NCBI GenBank assembly: GCA_020634625.1
Contig: JACKBJ010000019.1
Coordinates: 14,445 to 78,444, forward strand
Length of the DNA: 64,000 nt
Source: Caldilineae bacterium
Lineage (GTDB): Bacteria > Chloroflexota > Anaerolineae > Epilineales > Epilineaceae
Direction: 5' to 3'
The notes under the pieces were generated by a model, which worked only from the letters and a program-made list of their open reading frames with translations, was not told where the DNA came from and did not search any database. Below, in pieces: positions 17,548 to 25,369 of this stretch (position 1 is its first letter; each line of letters begins with the position of its first letter). The position numbers and the translations under genes are program-made.

Positions 17548-17883
17548 ATGAAGAACGGACATGCCTGGACCCTCGACCCCGAGCAGCGCGCCAGCCTGCC
17601 GACGGTCAACGTGGACGACCTGCTGGTCGCCGTGAAGTACTACGTCGACGAGGCACGGGCCCACGTTCGGATCCGCGATCAGGCCGTCTGCGCCGCCTGT
17701 GCCCAGCAGCCCTGCCTCGCGTTCTGCCCGGTACAGGTCTTCGCCCGGGACGCGCTGGGCGGGATCACCGTCGGCTACCAGGCCTGCCTCGAATGTGGCA
17801 GCTGCCGCATCGGCTGCCCCAACGCCAACGTCGACTGGCAGCTGCCTCGCGGCGGCTACGGCGTGGCCTACAAGTTCGGCTAG
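17548..17883 (+). CDS. fixX: Ferredoxin-like protein FixX
   Basis: A 111-residue iron-sulfur protein with two Cys clusters: CAACAQQPCLAFCP and CLECGSCRIGCP. Both fit [4Fe-4S] binding, although the first is slightly irregular. It matches the FixX family in length and ends in the family-typical GGYGVAYKFG. It would dock to FixC and relay electrons. Part of the fix operon. Confidence 0.92.
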   Translation: MKNGHAWTLDPEQRASLPTVNVDDLLVAVKYYVDEARAHVRIRDQAVCAACAQQPCLAFCPVQVFARDALGGITVGYQACLECGSCRIGCPNANVDWQLPRGGYGVAYKFG

Positions 17884-17896
17884 CGGGAGCACGATC

Positions 17897-18190
17897 ATGA
17901 CCCTGCACGACGAGGAGATCCGCCAGATCGACCGGGCCGCCCTGGCGCTGAGCCAGGCCCTGGAGGCCTACGGCGCGGTGCTCGAGCCCTACCTGGACGA
18001 CCATCTCGAGGTTCTGGCGGCCGAGCTGAAGCGCCTGCGCCGCGCTTTGCTGGGCCTCGAGATGGGCGTCCTGTACCAGGACTACGGCGCGCCGTCGGAG
18101 CTGCTGGAGCGCTTCACCCTGCGGCCGACGCTGCCGGTCGAGCAGGCGGCGGCCGCCGTTCACGAACGGTTGCACGGAGGCGGGGGCTGA
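17897..18190 (+). CDS. Small helical protein of the fix operon, unknown function
   Basis: A 97-residue acidic, Leu/Ala-rich, all-helical-looking protein (IRQIDRAALALSQALEAYG through LEVLAAELKRLRRALLGLEM). It has no Cys motif, signal or membrane segment. The ATG at 17897 follows a GGGAGC ribosome site 13 bases after fixX, and a strong terminator hairpin follows, so it is co-transcribed as the last gene of fixABCX. I do not recognise a family. Its position suggests a small partner or stabiliser of the FixABCX complex (inference). Confidence 0.7.
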   Translation: MTLHDEEIRQIDRAALALSQALEAYGAVLEPYLDDHLEVLAAELKRLRRALLGLEMGVLYQDYGAPSELLERFTLRPTLPVEQAAAAVHERLHGGGG

Positions 18191-18191
18191 C

Positions 18192-18223
18192 CTGGCGCCG
18201 GGCGTCCGCGTGCCCGGCGCCAG
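18192..18223 (+). terminator. 12-bp perfect hairpin ending the fix operon
   Basis: CTGGCGCCGGGC (18192-18203) pairs perfectly with 18212-18223 across an 8-base loop, starting 1 base after the stop of the 97-residue gene. No U tract. Confidence 0.65.
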
Positions 18224-18232
18224 CCGACACGG

Positions 18233-18261
18233 CTGACCGATCGGCGAAGCTGGGCTAGAAT
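18233..18261 (+). promoter_or_regulatory. Promoter of serB-serA
   Basis: -35 CTGACC (18233-18238), 17-base spacer, -10 TAGAAT (18256-18261). The expected start near 18268 leaves about 40 bases to the ATG at 18309. It lies immediately after the fix-operon terminator. Confidence 0.55.
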
Positions 18262-18308
18262 CGATCGGGCTGGTCCCGCGCGCCACGCCGCCCTCGGACT
18301 CTCGCCCC

Positions 18309-19160
18309 ATGCCCACCATGCCGCCGGCCTGGCCGGTCTCGAAGCTGGTCATCTTCGACTGCGACAGCACGCTCTCGACCATCGAGGGCATCGACGTCCT
18401 GGCGCGGATGGCCGGGCGCGAGCAGGACGTGGCCGTGATGACCAAGCGGGCCATGGAGGGCGACCTGCCGCTGGAGAGCGTCTACGGCGAGCGCCTGGTG
18501 CTGACCCGGCCCAGCCAGGCCCAGGTCCAGGCCATCGCGCAGCAGTACCGCGAGACCGTCATCGCCGACGCGCGGGCGGTCATCGATGCCCTGCAGGCCC
18601 TGGGCTGCCTGGTCTTCATCGTCTCGGGCGGCCTGATCGAGCCGGTGCGCGACTTCGGGCGCTGGCTGGGCTTGCCGCGCGAGCACATCTTCGCCGTGTC
18701 GATGGCCTACGATCAGCTGGCCGGGCGCTGGTGGCGCTACTGGGACCGGCACGGCGAGGACCGTCCCGGCGCGGCCTACCTGGCCTTGGAGCCGGGGCCG
18801 CTGACGGCCAGCTACGGCAAGAACGCCGTCATCGCCGCCATCCGGCATCGCCATCCCGGCCGGGCGCTCATGGTGGGCGACGGGCTTTCGGACCTCGAGG
18901 CAGCCGGCGACGTGGAGCTCTTCGTTGGCTTCGGCGGCGTGGCCTATCGCCAGCGGGTGGCCGAGGCCTCGCCGGTCTACATCCGCTCGGCCCACCTCTC
19001 GCCGATCCTGCCGCTGGCCCTGGGTCGCGCCGGCAAGGCGCCGCGCTATGCCTCGCTCTGGACCGACGGCGTCGGTCGCGTCGCCGATGGCGAGGTCACC
19101 TTCGGCGACGCCGATCTGCGGCGCGACTTCCTGGCGGCGATGCGCCGCGCGGGGGCTTGA
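18309..19160 (+). CDS. serB: Phosphoserine phosphatase-like HAD hydrolase
   Basis: A 283-residue HAD enzyme with the SerB signature FDCDSTLS (nucleophile D17, acid D19), motif II VSGG, a Lys motif in SYGKNAVIAA and motif IV VGDGLSDLEAA. It would hydrolyse phosphoserine to serine, the last step of the phosphorylated serine pathway. The pairing with serA, which starts 2 bases after this stop codon, supports that assignment. The C-terminal tail after residue 230 is longer than usual and resembles no domain I know. Confidence 0.85.
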   Translation: MPTMPPAWPVSKLVIFDCDSTLSTIEGIDVLARMAGREQDVAVMTKRAMEGDLPLESVYGERLVLTRPSQAQVQAIAQQYRETVIADARAVIDALQALGCLVFIVSGGLIEPVRDFGRWLGLPREHIFAVSMAYDQLAGRWWRYWDRHGEDRPGAAYLALEPGPLTASYGKNAVIAAIRHRHPGRALMVGDGLSDLEAAGDVELFVGFGGVAYRQRVAEASPVYIRSAHLSPILPLALGRAGKAPRYASLWTDGVGRVADGEVTFGDADLRRDFLAAMRRAGA

Positions 19161-19162
19161 AC

Positions 19163-20770
19163 GTGGGCGACGCGGGGTCGCTGCGTTGGCGCATCCTCAT
19201 CGCCGACCACCTGCCCGAGGCTGGCTGGGAGGTTCTGCGCGCCGAGCCGGGCATCGAGGCGATCGGCCCGATCGCCGATCGGGCGACCCTGCTGGCCGCG
19301 CTGCCCGAGGCGGACGCGCTGATCCTCCGGGCGGCCACCCAAGTCGATGCCGAGCTCCTGGATGCCGCGCCGCGGTTGCGGGTGATTGGCCGGGCCGGCG
19401 CCAGCCTGGACGGCATCGACCTGGACGCCTGCACCGAGCGCGGCATCCTGGTGCAGAGCGTGCCCTACGCCAACGTGGACGCCGTGGCCGAGCTGACCTT
19501 CGGGCTGCTCCTGGCGGCGGCGCGCGGCATCCCGCAAGGCTACGCCGCCCTGCGCCGGGGTGAGTTCCCGCGGCACACGATGCTCGGCTTCCAGCTGCAC
19601 GGCAAGCAGCTCGGCCTGATCGGCTTCGGTCGTCTGGGCCGGGCGGTGGCCGAGCGGGCGCGTGCCTTCGGGATGCCGGTGCTGGTCTACGATCCCTACG
19701 TCGACCTGTCCTTCGCCCAGGAACAGGGCGTCGAAGTGCTGGGCCTGGGCGAGCTGCTGAATCGCGCCGACGTGCTGAGCCTCAACACGGTGCTGACCGA
19801 GCAGACCCACCACATGATCGATGGCGAGGCCCTGGCGCGCATGAAGCCGGGCGCGACGCTGGTCAACTGCACCCACGCCGGCCTGATCGACGAAGTGGCG
19901 CTGCTGGCGGCGCTGGACTCGGGCCGACTGGCCTGGGCGGCCCTGGACACCCTGCAGCAGGAGCCGCCCGCGCCGGATCATCCCTTGTTGGCCCATCCGC
20001 GCGTGGTCGCCCTGCCGCACCTCAACCAGAACACGGTCGAATCACAGGCCGACACCGGCCGCACCATCGCCCGCGACGTCCTGGACGCCCTGTCGGGACG
20101 CGACTATCGCGCCGCGGCCAACCTGCCCTTCGCGGCCGACGCGCCCTATCCGGAGGCCGCCCCCTACCTGCGCCTGGCCGAGAAGCTCGGCCGGCTCCAG
20201 GGCCAGCTGGCCGACGGGTGGATCGAGCGCCTCGAGGTCGAGGTGCTGGGCGAGCAGCCCAGCCGACATGTGCGGGCCATCGCGGCCTGCCTGCTGGCCG
20301 GCATGCTGCGGCCGGCCAGCGGACGGCGCGTCAACTGGATCTCCGCCCCGCCCCTGGCCCGGTCGCAGGGCATCCAGACCGCCCAAGCGCGCGACCTGGT
20401 GCAGCTGGGCGACTACCCGAACCTCCTGGCCTGCCGGCTGAGCTGGGAGGGCGGCTCGCGCACGGTGGCCGGCGCCCTCTTCGCCAACGGCGAGGCGCGC
20501 CTGGTGCAGTACGAGGGCTTTCGCATCGACGCCCATCCCGAGGGCCCGGTGCTGATCATCGAGAACGACGACCGAGCCGGCGTCATCGGCCGCGTGGGCA
20601 TGCTTCTCGGCGAGGCCGGCGTCAACATCGCCAGCTGGCGCTACGGGCGGCAGCGGATCGGCGGCCGGGCCCTCTCCTTCATCAACCTCGACCAGGCCTT
20701 GCCCGAGGCCCTGCTGGGCCGCCTGCGCGCCTCGCCCGAGATCCATCGCGCGCGGCAGCTGCGGCTCTGA
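19163..20770 (+). CDS. serA: D-3-phosphoglycerate dehydrogenase
   Basis: A 535-residue long-form SerA. The N-terminal substrate domain (LIADHLPEAGW) is followed by the NAD fold (LIGFGRLGRAVAERARAFGM), catalytic-region motifs (NCTHAGLIDE, LPHLNQNTVESQ), an intervening ASB domain and a C-terminal ACT domain (ENDDRAGVIGRVGMLLGEAG) that usually gives serine feedback. It oxidises 3-phosphoglycerate to 3-phosphohydroxypyruvate. The GTG at 19163 is preferred because GCGGGGG precedes it; a TTG at 19157 is also in frame. Co-transcribed with serB. Confidence 0.9.
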   Translation: MGDAGSLRWRILIADHLPEAGWEVLRAEPGIEAIGPIADRATLLAALPEADALILRAATQVDAELLDAAPRLRVIGRAGASLDGIDLDACTERGILVQSVPYANVDAVAELTFGLLLAAARGIPQGYAALRRGEFPRHTMLGFQLHGKQLGLIGFGRLGRAVAERARAFGMPVLVYDPYVDLSFAQEQGVEVLGLGELLNRADVLSLNTVLTEQTHHMIDGEALARMKPGATLVNCTHAGLIDEVALLAALDSGRLAWAALDTLQQEPPAPDHPLLAHPRVVALPHLNQNTVESQADTGRTIARDVLDALSGRDYRAAANLPFAADAPYPEAAPYLRLAEKLGRLQGQLADGWIERLEVEVLGEQPSRHVRAIAACLLAGMLRPASGRRVNWISAPPLARSQGIQTAQARDLVQLGDYPNLLACRLSWEGGSRTVAGALFANGEARLVQYEGFRIDAHPEGPVLIIENDDRAGVIGRVGMLLGEAGVNIASWRYGRQRIGGRALSFINLDQALPEALLGRLRASPEIHRARQLRL

Positions 20771-20789
20771 AGGCGGGGTCGACGAAGCC

Positions 20790-20825
20790 GGCGGCGACCC
20801 GACGGACTGCCGCCGGGCCGCCGCC
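20790..20825. terminator. Hairpin between convergent serA and htrA
   Basis: GGCGGCGACCCG (20790-20801) and CGGGCCGCCGCC (20814-20825) pair over 12 bp with one mismatch. Situated in the 80-base gap between two convergent genes, so it may serve both directions. Confidence 0.5.
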
Positions 20826-20850
20826 CCATCGCGCCTCCGCGCCACCGACC

Positions 20851-22032
20851 TCAAGGGCGCGGCGCCTCGGCCAGGATCCCACGCAGCGCCAGGCGCCGGC
20901 CACCGCGCAGCACCGTCAGGACCAGGGCGTCGCCGACCGCGTGCTGGCCCAGCGCCCGGCTCAGCTCGGCCACCGAGCCGACCGGCTGCCCGTCGATGGC
21001 CACGATGATGTCGCCGCCAAAGGTCAGGCCGGCGCCCTCGGCGAAGGGAAGCGTGCCCCGACCGGCCACCAGGCCGGCCTGCTCGGCCGGCGAGCCGTCC
21101 GCCACCCGCTGCACCAGGACCCCCGCGTGCGCCGGCAAGGACAGCATCGTGGCCAGGCGCCGGGTGACGTTGACGCCGGATGCGCCCAGCCAGGGCCGGA
21201 TCACGTAGCCGCGGTCGATCAGATCGGGAAGGACCCCCGCGACCACCGCCACCGGGATGGCGAAGCCGATGCCCTGGAAGCCGCTGCCGGTCGAGTAGAT
21301 GGCCGTCGTGACCCCGACCACCTCGCCCCAGGCGTTCAGCAGCGGGCCGCCGGAGCTGCCGGGGTTGATGGCGGCATCGGTCTGGATCACGCCGTCGATC
21401 ACGGATCCCCAGACGTCGCGGTCTTCCAGGCTGCGACCCAGGGCGCTGACGTAGCCGGCGCTGAGGCTCTGGTCGAAGCCGAAGGGGCTGCCGATGGTCA
21501 GCACCCGGTCGCCGACGGCCAGCTGCCCGGGCGCGGCCAGCGGCAGGACCGGCAGGGGCGCTGTGGCCGGGACCCGCAGCAGGGCCAGATCGGTGGCCGC
21601 GTCTCGGCCGAGGATCTCGGCCTCGAGCTCGCTACCGTCCTGCAGCCGCACCGTCACCCGGCTCGCGTCGGCCACGACGTGGTGGTTGGTCAGGATCAGG
21701 CCGTCCGGGCGCACGACGAAGCCGGAGCCGTTGCCGGCGCCGGAGCGGCCGCGCAGAACGCTGACGTTCACCACGGCCGGCGCGCTGCGCCGGAAGACCT
21801 CGGCGACCTCGAGCGGAGGCTCGCTCCAGGCCGGCGCGAAGGCCTCGCTCGGCGTGCCGCCGCTGTGCGGCGCAGCGACCCCGCGGCCGAGGCCGGGCAG
21901 GAGCAGCAGCATCGCGGTCAGGGTGGCCAGGCTCGAGGCCACGGCCACCAGGACGGTGCCGGCCAGGGAGCCGGCGGGAGCGGGAGGATGGACCCATGTG
22001 CGCCCGCGAGGGACGCCTGCTTCGTTCAACAT
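20851..22032 (-). CDS. HtrA/DegP-type serine protease with PDZ domain
   Basis: A 393-residue membrane-anchored protease. An uncleaved-looking N-terminal helix (about residues 22-47) precedes a trypsin-like domain with a complete triad: H118 (TNHHVV), D148 (DAATDLALL) and S227 (NPGSSGGPL). A single PDZ domain follows (about 285-385; GVLVQRVADGSPAEQAGLVAG, GGDIIVAIDGQPV). It would degrade or chaperone damaged exported proteins. AAAGGGGA provides the ribosome site. Monocistronic, convergent with serA. Confidence 0.92.
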   Translation of the reverse strand: MLNEAGVPRGRTWVHPPAPAGSLAGTVLVAVASSLATLTAMLLLLPGLGRGVAAPHSGGTPSEAFAPAWSEPPLEVAEVFRRSAPAVVNVSVLRGRSGAGNGSGFVVRPDGLILTNHHVVADASRVTVRLQDGSELEAEILGRDAATDLALLRVPATAPLPVLPLAAPGQLAVGDRVLTIGSPFGFDQSLSAGYVSALGRSLEDRDVWGSVIDGVIQTDAAINPGSSGGPLLNAWGEVVGVTTAIYSTGSGFQGIGFAIPVAVVAGVLPDLIDRGYVIRPWLGASGVNVTRRLATMLSLPAHAGVLVQRVADGSPAEQAGLVAGRGTLPFAEGAGLTFGGDIIVAIDGQPVGSVAELSRALGQHAVGDALVLTVLRGGRRLALRGILAEAPRP

Positions 22033-22217
22033 CTGCTTTCCCCTTTCATCGCTCTGACCATTTCAACGCTACGGGTTCAACACTTCGGCGGCTTCGAGGG
22101 CGCCACGCCCTCATGCAGCAAGATACCGGCCAGCGCGCCGGATGCGCGTGAGCTGGGTCACAGGTCGGTTGCGGGATCCTCCGCAGATCCGCGCTCGGGG
22201 GATCGCCCCCCAGGGGC

Positions 22218-22817
22218 TCAGCCGGCGGATGTCGCCGGATCGGGGCGCTGCGCCACCCGCTCGAGCATCTCCGGCTCGAGCACGCCGATGTAGGGCAGGG
22301 TGCGCCAGCGGTCGTCGTAGTCGAGACCGTAGCCGATCACCCAGACGTCGGGAACGTCGAAGCCGACGTAGTCGACGTGGACGTCGATCTCGTGGCGCTC
22401 GCGCTTGCGCAGCAGGCTGCAGCTGCGCAGCGAGGCGGGGCCGCGGGCGGCCAACGTGCGCAACAGGTAGTCGAGGGTGTGGCCGGTGTCGACGATGTCC
22501 TCGACGATGAGCACGTGCTTGCCGGCCAGATCGGTCCGCAGGTCCATGATCAGCCGTACCGCGCCGGTCTGTTCGGTGCCCTGATAGCTCGACAGGGCGA
22601 TGAAGTCGACGTGGTTGGCGATGGCCAGGCGGCGGCTGAGGTCGGCCAGGAAGATGAAGGCGCCGCGCAGGACGCCGACCAGGAGCAGCTCGTCGCAGCC
22701 GCGGTAGTCGTGGTCGATGCGCGCCGCCAGGGACGCGACGCGGGCGCGGATGGCGCCCTCGGCGATGAGCGCGGGCGGCTCCGGGAATCGTGCTGTCGGG
22801 GGCTTGTGCGAGGTCAT
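22218..22817 (-). CDS. hpt: Hypoxanthine phosphoribosyltransferase
   Basis: A 199-residue purine salvage enzyme that joins hypoxanthine/guanine to PRPP. It carries the family flexible-loop region (ALSSYQGTEQTGAVRLIMD), the PRPP-binding motif VLIVEDIVDTGHTLDYLL (about residues 102-119) and the base-contact region VDYVGFDVPDVWVIGYGLDY. The ATG at 22817 has CGGAGC upstream and gives the usual length. About 100 bases separate it from the EEP-family gene upstream on the same strand. Confidence 0.93.
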   Translation of the reverse strand: MTSHKPPTARFPEPPALIAEGAIRARVASLAARIDHDYRGCDELLLVGVLRGAFIFLADLSRRLAIANHVDFIALSSYQGTEQTGAVRLIMDLRTDLAGKHVLIVEDIVDTGHTLDYLLRTLAARGPASLRSCSLLRKRERHEIDVHVDYVGFDVPDVWVIGYGLDYDDRWRTLPYIGVLEPEMLERVAQRPDPATSAG

Positions 22818-22917
22818 GCAGGGCTCCGCGGCGGGCTGATCGGAGCCATACCATAGCCCGGACCCGGGAGCCGGGGTAGCCGCGAATGGCGGCTCCCCGT
22901 CGCCGCGGTCGCGCGGC

Positions 22918-23988
22918 TCAGCCGTCGAGGGCGATGGCCAGCTCGGTCGGGCGGTGGTCGGAGCCCAGACCGGGCCCGACGCGGCGGTCGAGGACCCGAA
23001 TCCCGCGGCCGTACAGGGCCTGGTCGATGGGGATGCCCAGGACCGGCAGCGCGGGGTAAGGCCAGCTGGCCTGGTAGCCCCGGCCGAGGGCCGAGTCCTG
23101 CAGGCCACCGACGCGCAGGAGCTCCGCGAAACGAGGCGAGAAGCGGGTGATGTTGAGGTCGCCCAGGACCAGGGCCGGTGCGGAGCGAGCGGCGGCCCAG
23201 CTCGCGGCGGCGGCCAGCTGCCGGTCGCGCAGGGCGGCCTCGCCGGCGCCCTTGGGCGGCATGGTGTGCAGGACCAGCAGGTCCAGCGGCCGCCCCTCCA
23301 AACGCAGCCGGGCCTCGATGCTCGGGAAGGAGCGCTCTGCCGGCGTGATCGCGCGGATGACGCGGCTCGCCTCGACCTCCAGCCCGGCGCGGTCGCTGCG
23401 CAGCGCCAGCAGCATGCCGAAGTTGTCGGGCTGCGGGGCGGCCTCGACGATGGTGTAGCCGGGCAGGGCCTGGCGCAGGGCCTCGAGCCAGCGCGTGTCG
23501 ACCTCGACCAGCGCGACGAGGTCGGGTGCCTGGGCCGCGAGATAGGCGCCGACCTCGGCCTTGCGCGGGTTGCGGGTGAGGGTGTTGAAGGCGACGAGGT
23601 CCAGGCGGGGTGCCCCGGGAGCTTCGACCTCCGGCGACCGGCCCGCCGTTCCGCCCGCCGCAAGCTCGGCGGGCGCGGCTGCCACCGCGGCCGGCGGCAG
23701 GTAGAGCGGGGCCAGCTGGACCAGGTTGGCGGCGGCGCCCAGGAGGGCAAGCAGGGCCAGGCGCGGCGATCGCAGGCCGGCCGCCAGCAGGGCGCAGCAG
23801 CCCAGGCCGAGGCCCAGCTGCAGCGGGAAGTGGCTCCAGAGCTCGAGCCACCAGGCCAGGCCGCCCAGGCGCCCGGCCAGGGTCAGGCCGAGCCCGGCGG
23901 CCAGGGCGAGGCGCAAGGGGCCCCGGAGGCGAGGGCTCACGGCCGGGGGCTCGACGGCGTCGAGGCCATCGTACACGCGGAACAGCAT
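22918..23988 (-). CDS. Membrane-anchored endonuclease/exonuclease/phosphatase-family protein
   Basis: A 356-residue protein with three or four N-terminal transmembrane helices (about residues 25-105) and then an EEP (DNase I/sphingomyelinase-like) domain. Metal and catalytic motifs are visible: VAFNTLTRNPRKAE, LVEVDTRWLEAL, LVLHTMPP, LVLGDLNITRFSPRF and a terminal GLGSDHRPTELAI. The arrangement matches the membrane EEP proteins annotated as YafD-like; the substrate (lipid, nucleotide or DNA) is not known. The catalytic domain is probably outside the cytoplasmic membrane. Confidence 0.82.
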   Translation of the reverse strand: MLFRVYDGLDAVEPPAVSPRLRGPLRLALAAGLGLTLAGRLGGLAWWLELWSHFPLQLGLGLGCCALLAAGLRSPRLALLALLGAAANLVQLAPLYLPPAAVAAAPAELAAGGTAGRSPEVEAPGAPRLDLVAFNTLTRNPRKAEVGAYLAAQAPDLVALVEVDTRWLEALRQALPGYTIVEAAPQPDNFGMLLALRSDRAGLEVEASRVIRAITPAERSFPSIEARLRLEGRPLDLLVLHTMPPKGAGEAALRDRQLAAAASWAAARSAPALVLGDLNITRFSPRFAELLRVGGLQDSALGRGYQASWPYPALPVLGIPIDQALYGRGIRVLDRRVGPGLGSDHRPTELAIALDG

Positions 23989-24067
23989 GGCTGCATCGCT
24001 CCGTTCAGGGTCGAGCCGAGGATCGGCTGCGGAGCGATGGACGCGTTCGGGTTACGGCGGGGCAGGC

Positions 24068-25174
24068 TCATTCCAGGCTCCGGAGCAGGTCCTTGTGGTA
24101 GGGCTTCAGATCCTGCCAGCGCCCGGAGCGGACCAGCGGCACCCAGTCGGGGTTGGCGATCAGGGCGCGGCCGACGGCCAGCAGGTCGACCTCGCCGCGC
24201 TCGACCAGCGCGATGGCCGGCCAGGGGTCGGTCACCAGGCTGGCCGCCTCGCCGTAGGACTCGTCCATGGCCAGGGTGACCGAGACCTTGCCGACGGCGA
24301 TCACCGGCAGGCCCGAGAGCGCCTTGGACCAGGCGGCCAGACCGCGGGTCGGGTGCGCGTCGGGGAAGCCGGGGTCGAGGACGCTGCGGGTCGAGACGTG
24401 CAGGATGTCGGCGCCGGCCCGGCTCAGGGCGCCCAGGAAGGCGCCCAGCTCGCCCGGACTGCGCCATTTGGCCTCGCCGTAGTCGTCCATGCGCCACTGG
24501 CTGAAGCGAAAGATGATCGGGAAGTCCGGCCCGACGGCCTCGCGCACTGCCGCGACGATCTCGAGCGGGAAGCGCATGCGGTTCTGGGCGCTGCCGCCGT
24601 AGGCGTCGTCGCGGCGGTTGGTTTGGGGGCTGAGGAAGCTGTCGAGCAGGTAGCCATGGGCGCCGTGGATCTCGAGGGCATCGCAGCGGATGGCCCTGGC
24701 CTGCGCGGCGGCATGGCGGAAGGCCTCGGTGACCTGGGCGAAGTCCTCGGCGTCCATGGCGCGGACGGCCGGCCGCGGCCGGCCGTCCCGCCCGGGTGGG
24801 GGTTGGTGGGCGGAGGGGCCGATGGGGTCGAGGGCTCGCCGGCCGGTGTGCCAGAGCTGCGGCGCGAAGGCGCCGCCGGCGGCATGCACGGCATCGACCA
24901 CCCGGCGCCAGGCCGCGATCTGGTCCGGTGTCTCGAAGCGCGGCACGGTCAGCGTGTCGGGCGCGTGGCGGGCGTCGACGTGCGTGCCCTCGGAGAGGAT
25001 CAGGCCGACTTCGGCTTCGGCGCGGCGGGCGTAGTAGCGGACGGTCTCGGGGGTGGCGATGCCGTCCTCGGCCGCGAAGCGGCGGGTCATGGGAGCCATG
25101 ACGACGCGGTTGCGCAGCCGCAGGTCACCCAGCTGGACGGGCTGGAAGAGGCGGGCGAGCTGGGGGTCGGGCAT
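24068..25174 (-). CDS. Old Yellow Enzyme-family NADH:flavin oxidoreductase
   Basis: A 368-residue FMN TIM-barrel protein. OYE features include LFQPVQLGDLRLRNRVVMAP near the N-terminus, PQLWHTGRRA, the active-site-region EIHGAHGYLLDSFLSPQTN and RRDDAYGGS, and the phosphate-binding LLAVGRALIANPDWV. Such enzymes reduce activated C=C bonds using NAD(P)H; the natural substrate is unknown. A GAGGAGCG ribosome site precedes the ATG at 25174. Confidence 0.92.
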   Translation of the reverse strand: MPDPQLARLFQPVQLGDLRLRNRVVMAPMTRRFAAEDGIATPETVRYYARRAEAEVGLILSEGTHVDARHAPDTLTVPRFETPDQIAAWRRVVDAVHAAGGAFAPQLWHTGRRALDPIGPSAHQPPPGRDGRPRPAVRAMDAEDFAQVTEAFRHAAAQARAIRCDALEIHGAHGYLLDSFLSPQTNRRDDAYGGSAQNRMRFPLEIVAAVREAVGPDFPIIFRFSQWRMDDYGEAKWRSPGELGAFLGALSRAGADILHVSTRSVLDPGFPDAHPTRGLAAWSKALSGLPVIAVGKVSVTLAMDESYGEAASLVTDPWPAIALVERGEVDLLAVGRALIANPDWVPLVRSGRWQDLKPYHKDLLRSLE

Positions 25175-25204
25175 GGCAGGCGCTCCTCGGGTGGGTCGGG
25201 CCTG

Positions 25205-25210
25205 ATGATA
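25205..25210 (-). promoter_or_regulatory. -10-like TATCAT upstream of the Old Yellow Enzyme gene
   Basis: On the minus strand the sequence reads CGCTATCATCAGG, about 30 bases before the ATG. The same core, CGCTATCATCA, occurs upstream of the proline-rich protein gene near 62520. No clear -35 is visible. Confidence 0.3.
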
Positions 25211-25369
25211 GCGGCGCGCGGGGCGGGGCTCGAATGTCTGGCCGGCCGCGCCGCGCGATGCTTTGCATTTCCTTTGGACGGCGCAACCGATCGCGTCCTG
25301 GCGTGTTATCAGAGAAAACCAGGCTAGGATCCGGCATCGGGTTCTGGCCGTCACCGGGGGGGATGGCCG

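Noticed and set aside
14341..18190. fixABCX as evidence of nitrogen fixation
   Set aside because: No nif genes are in the window. FixABCX also serves other bifurcation and fatty-acid/carnitine-like routes, so nitrogen fixation cannot be inferred.
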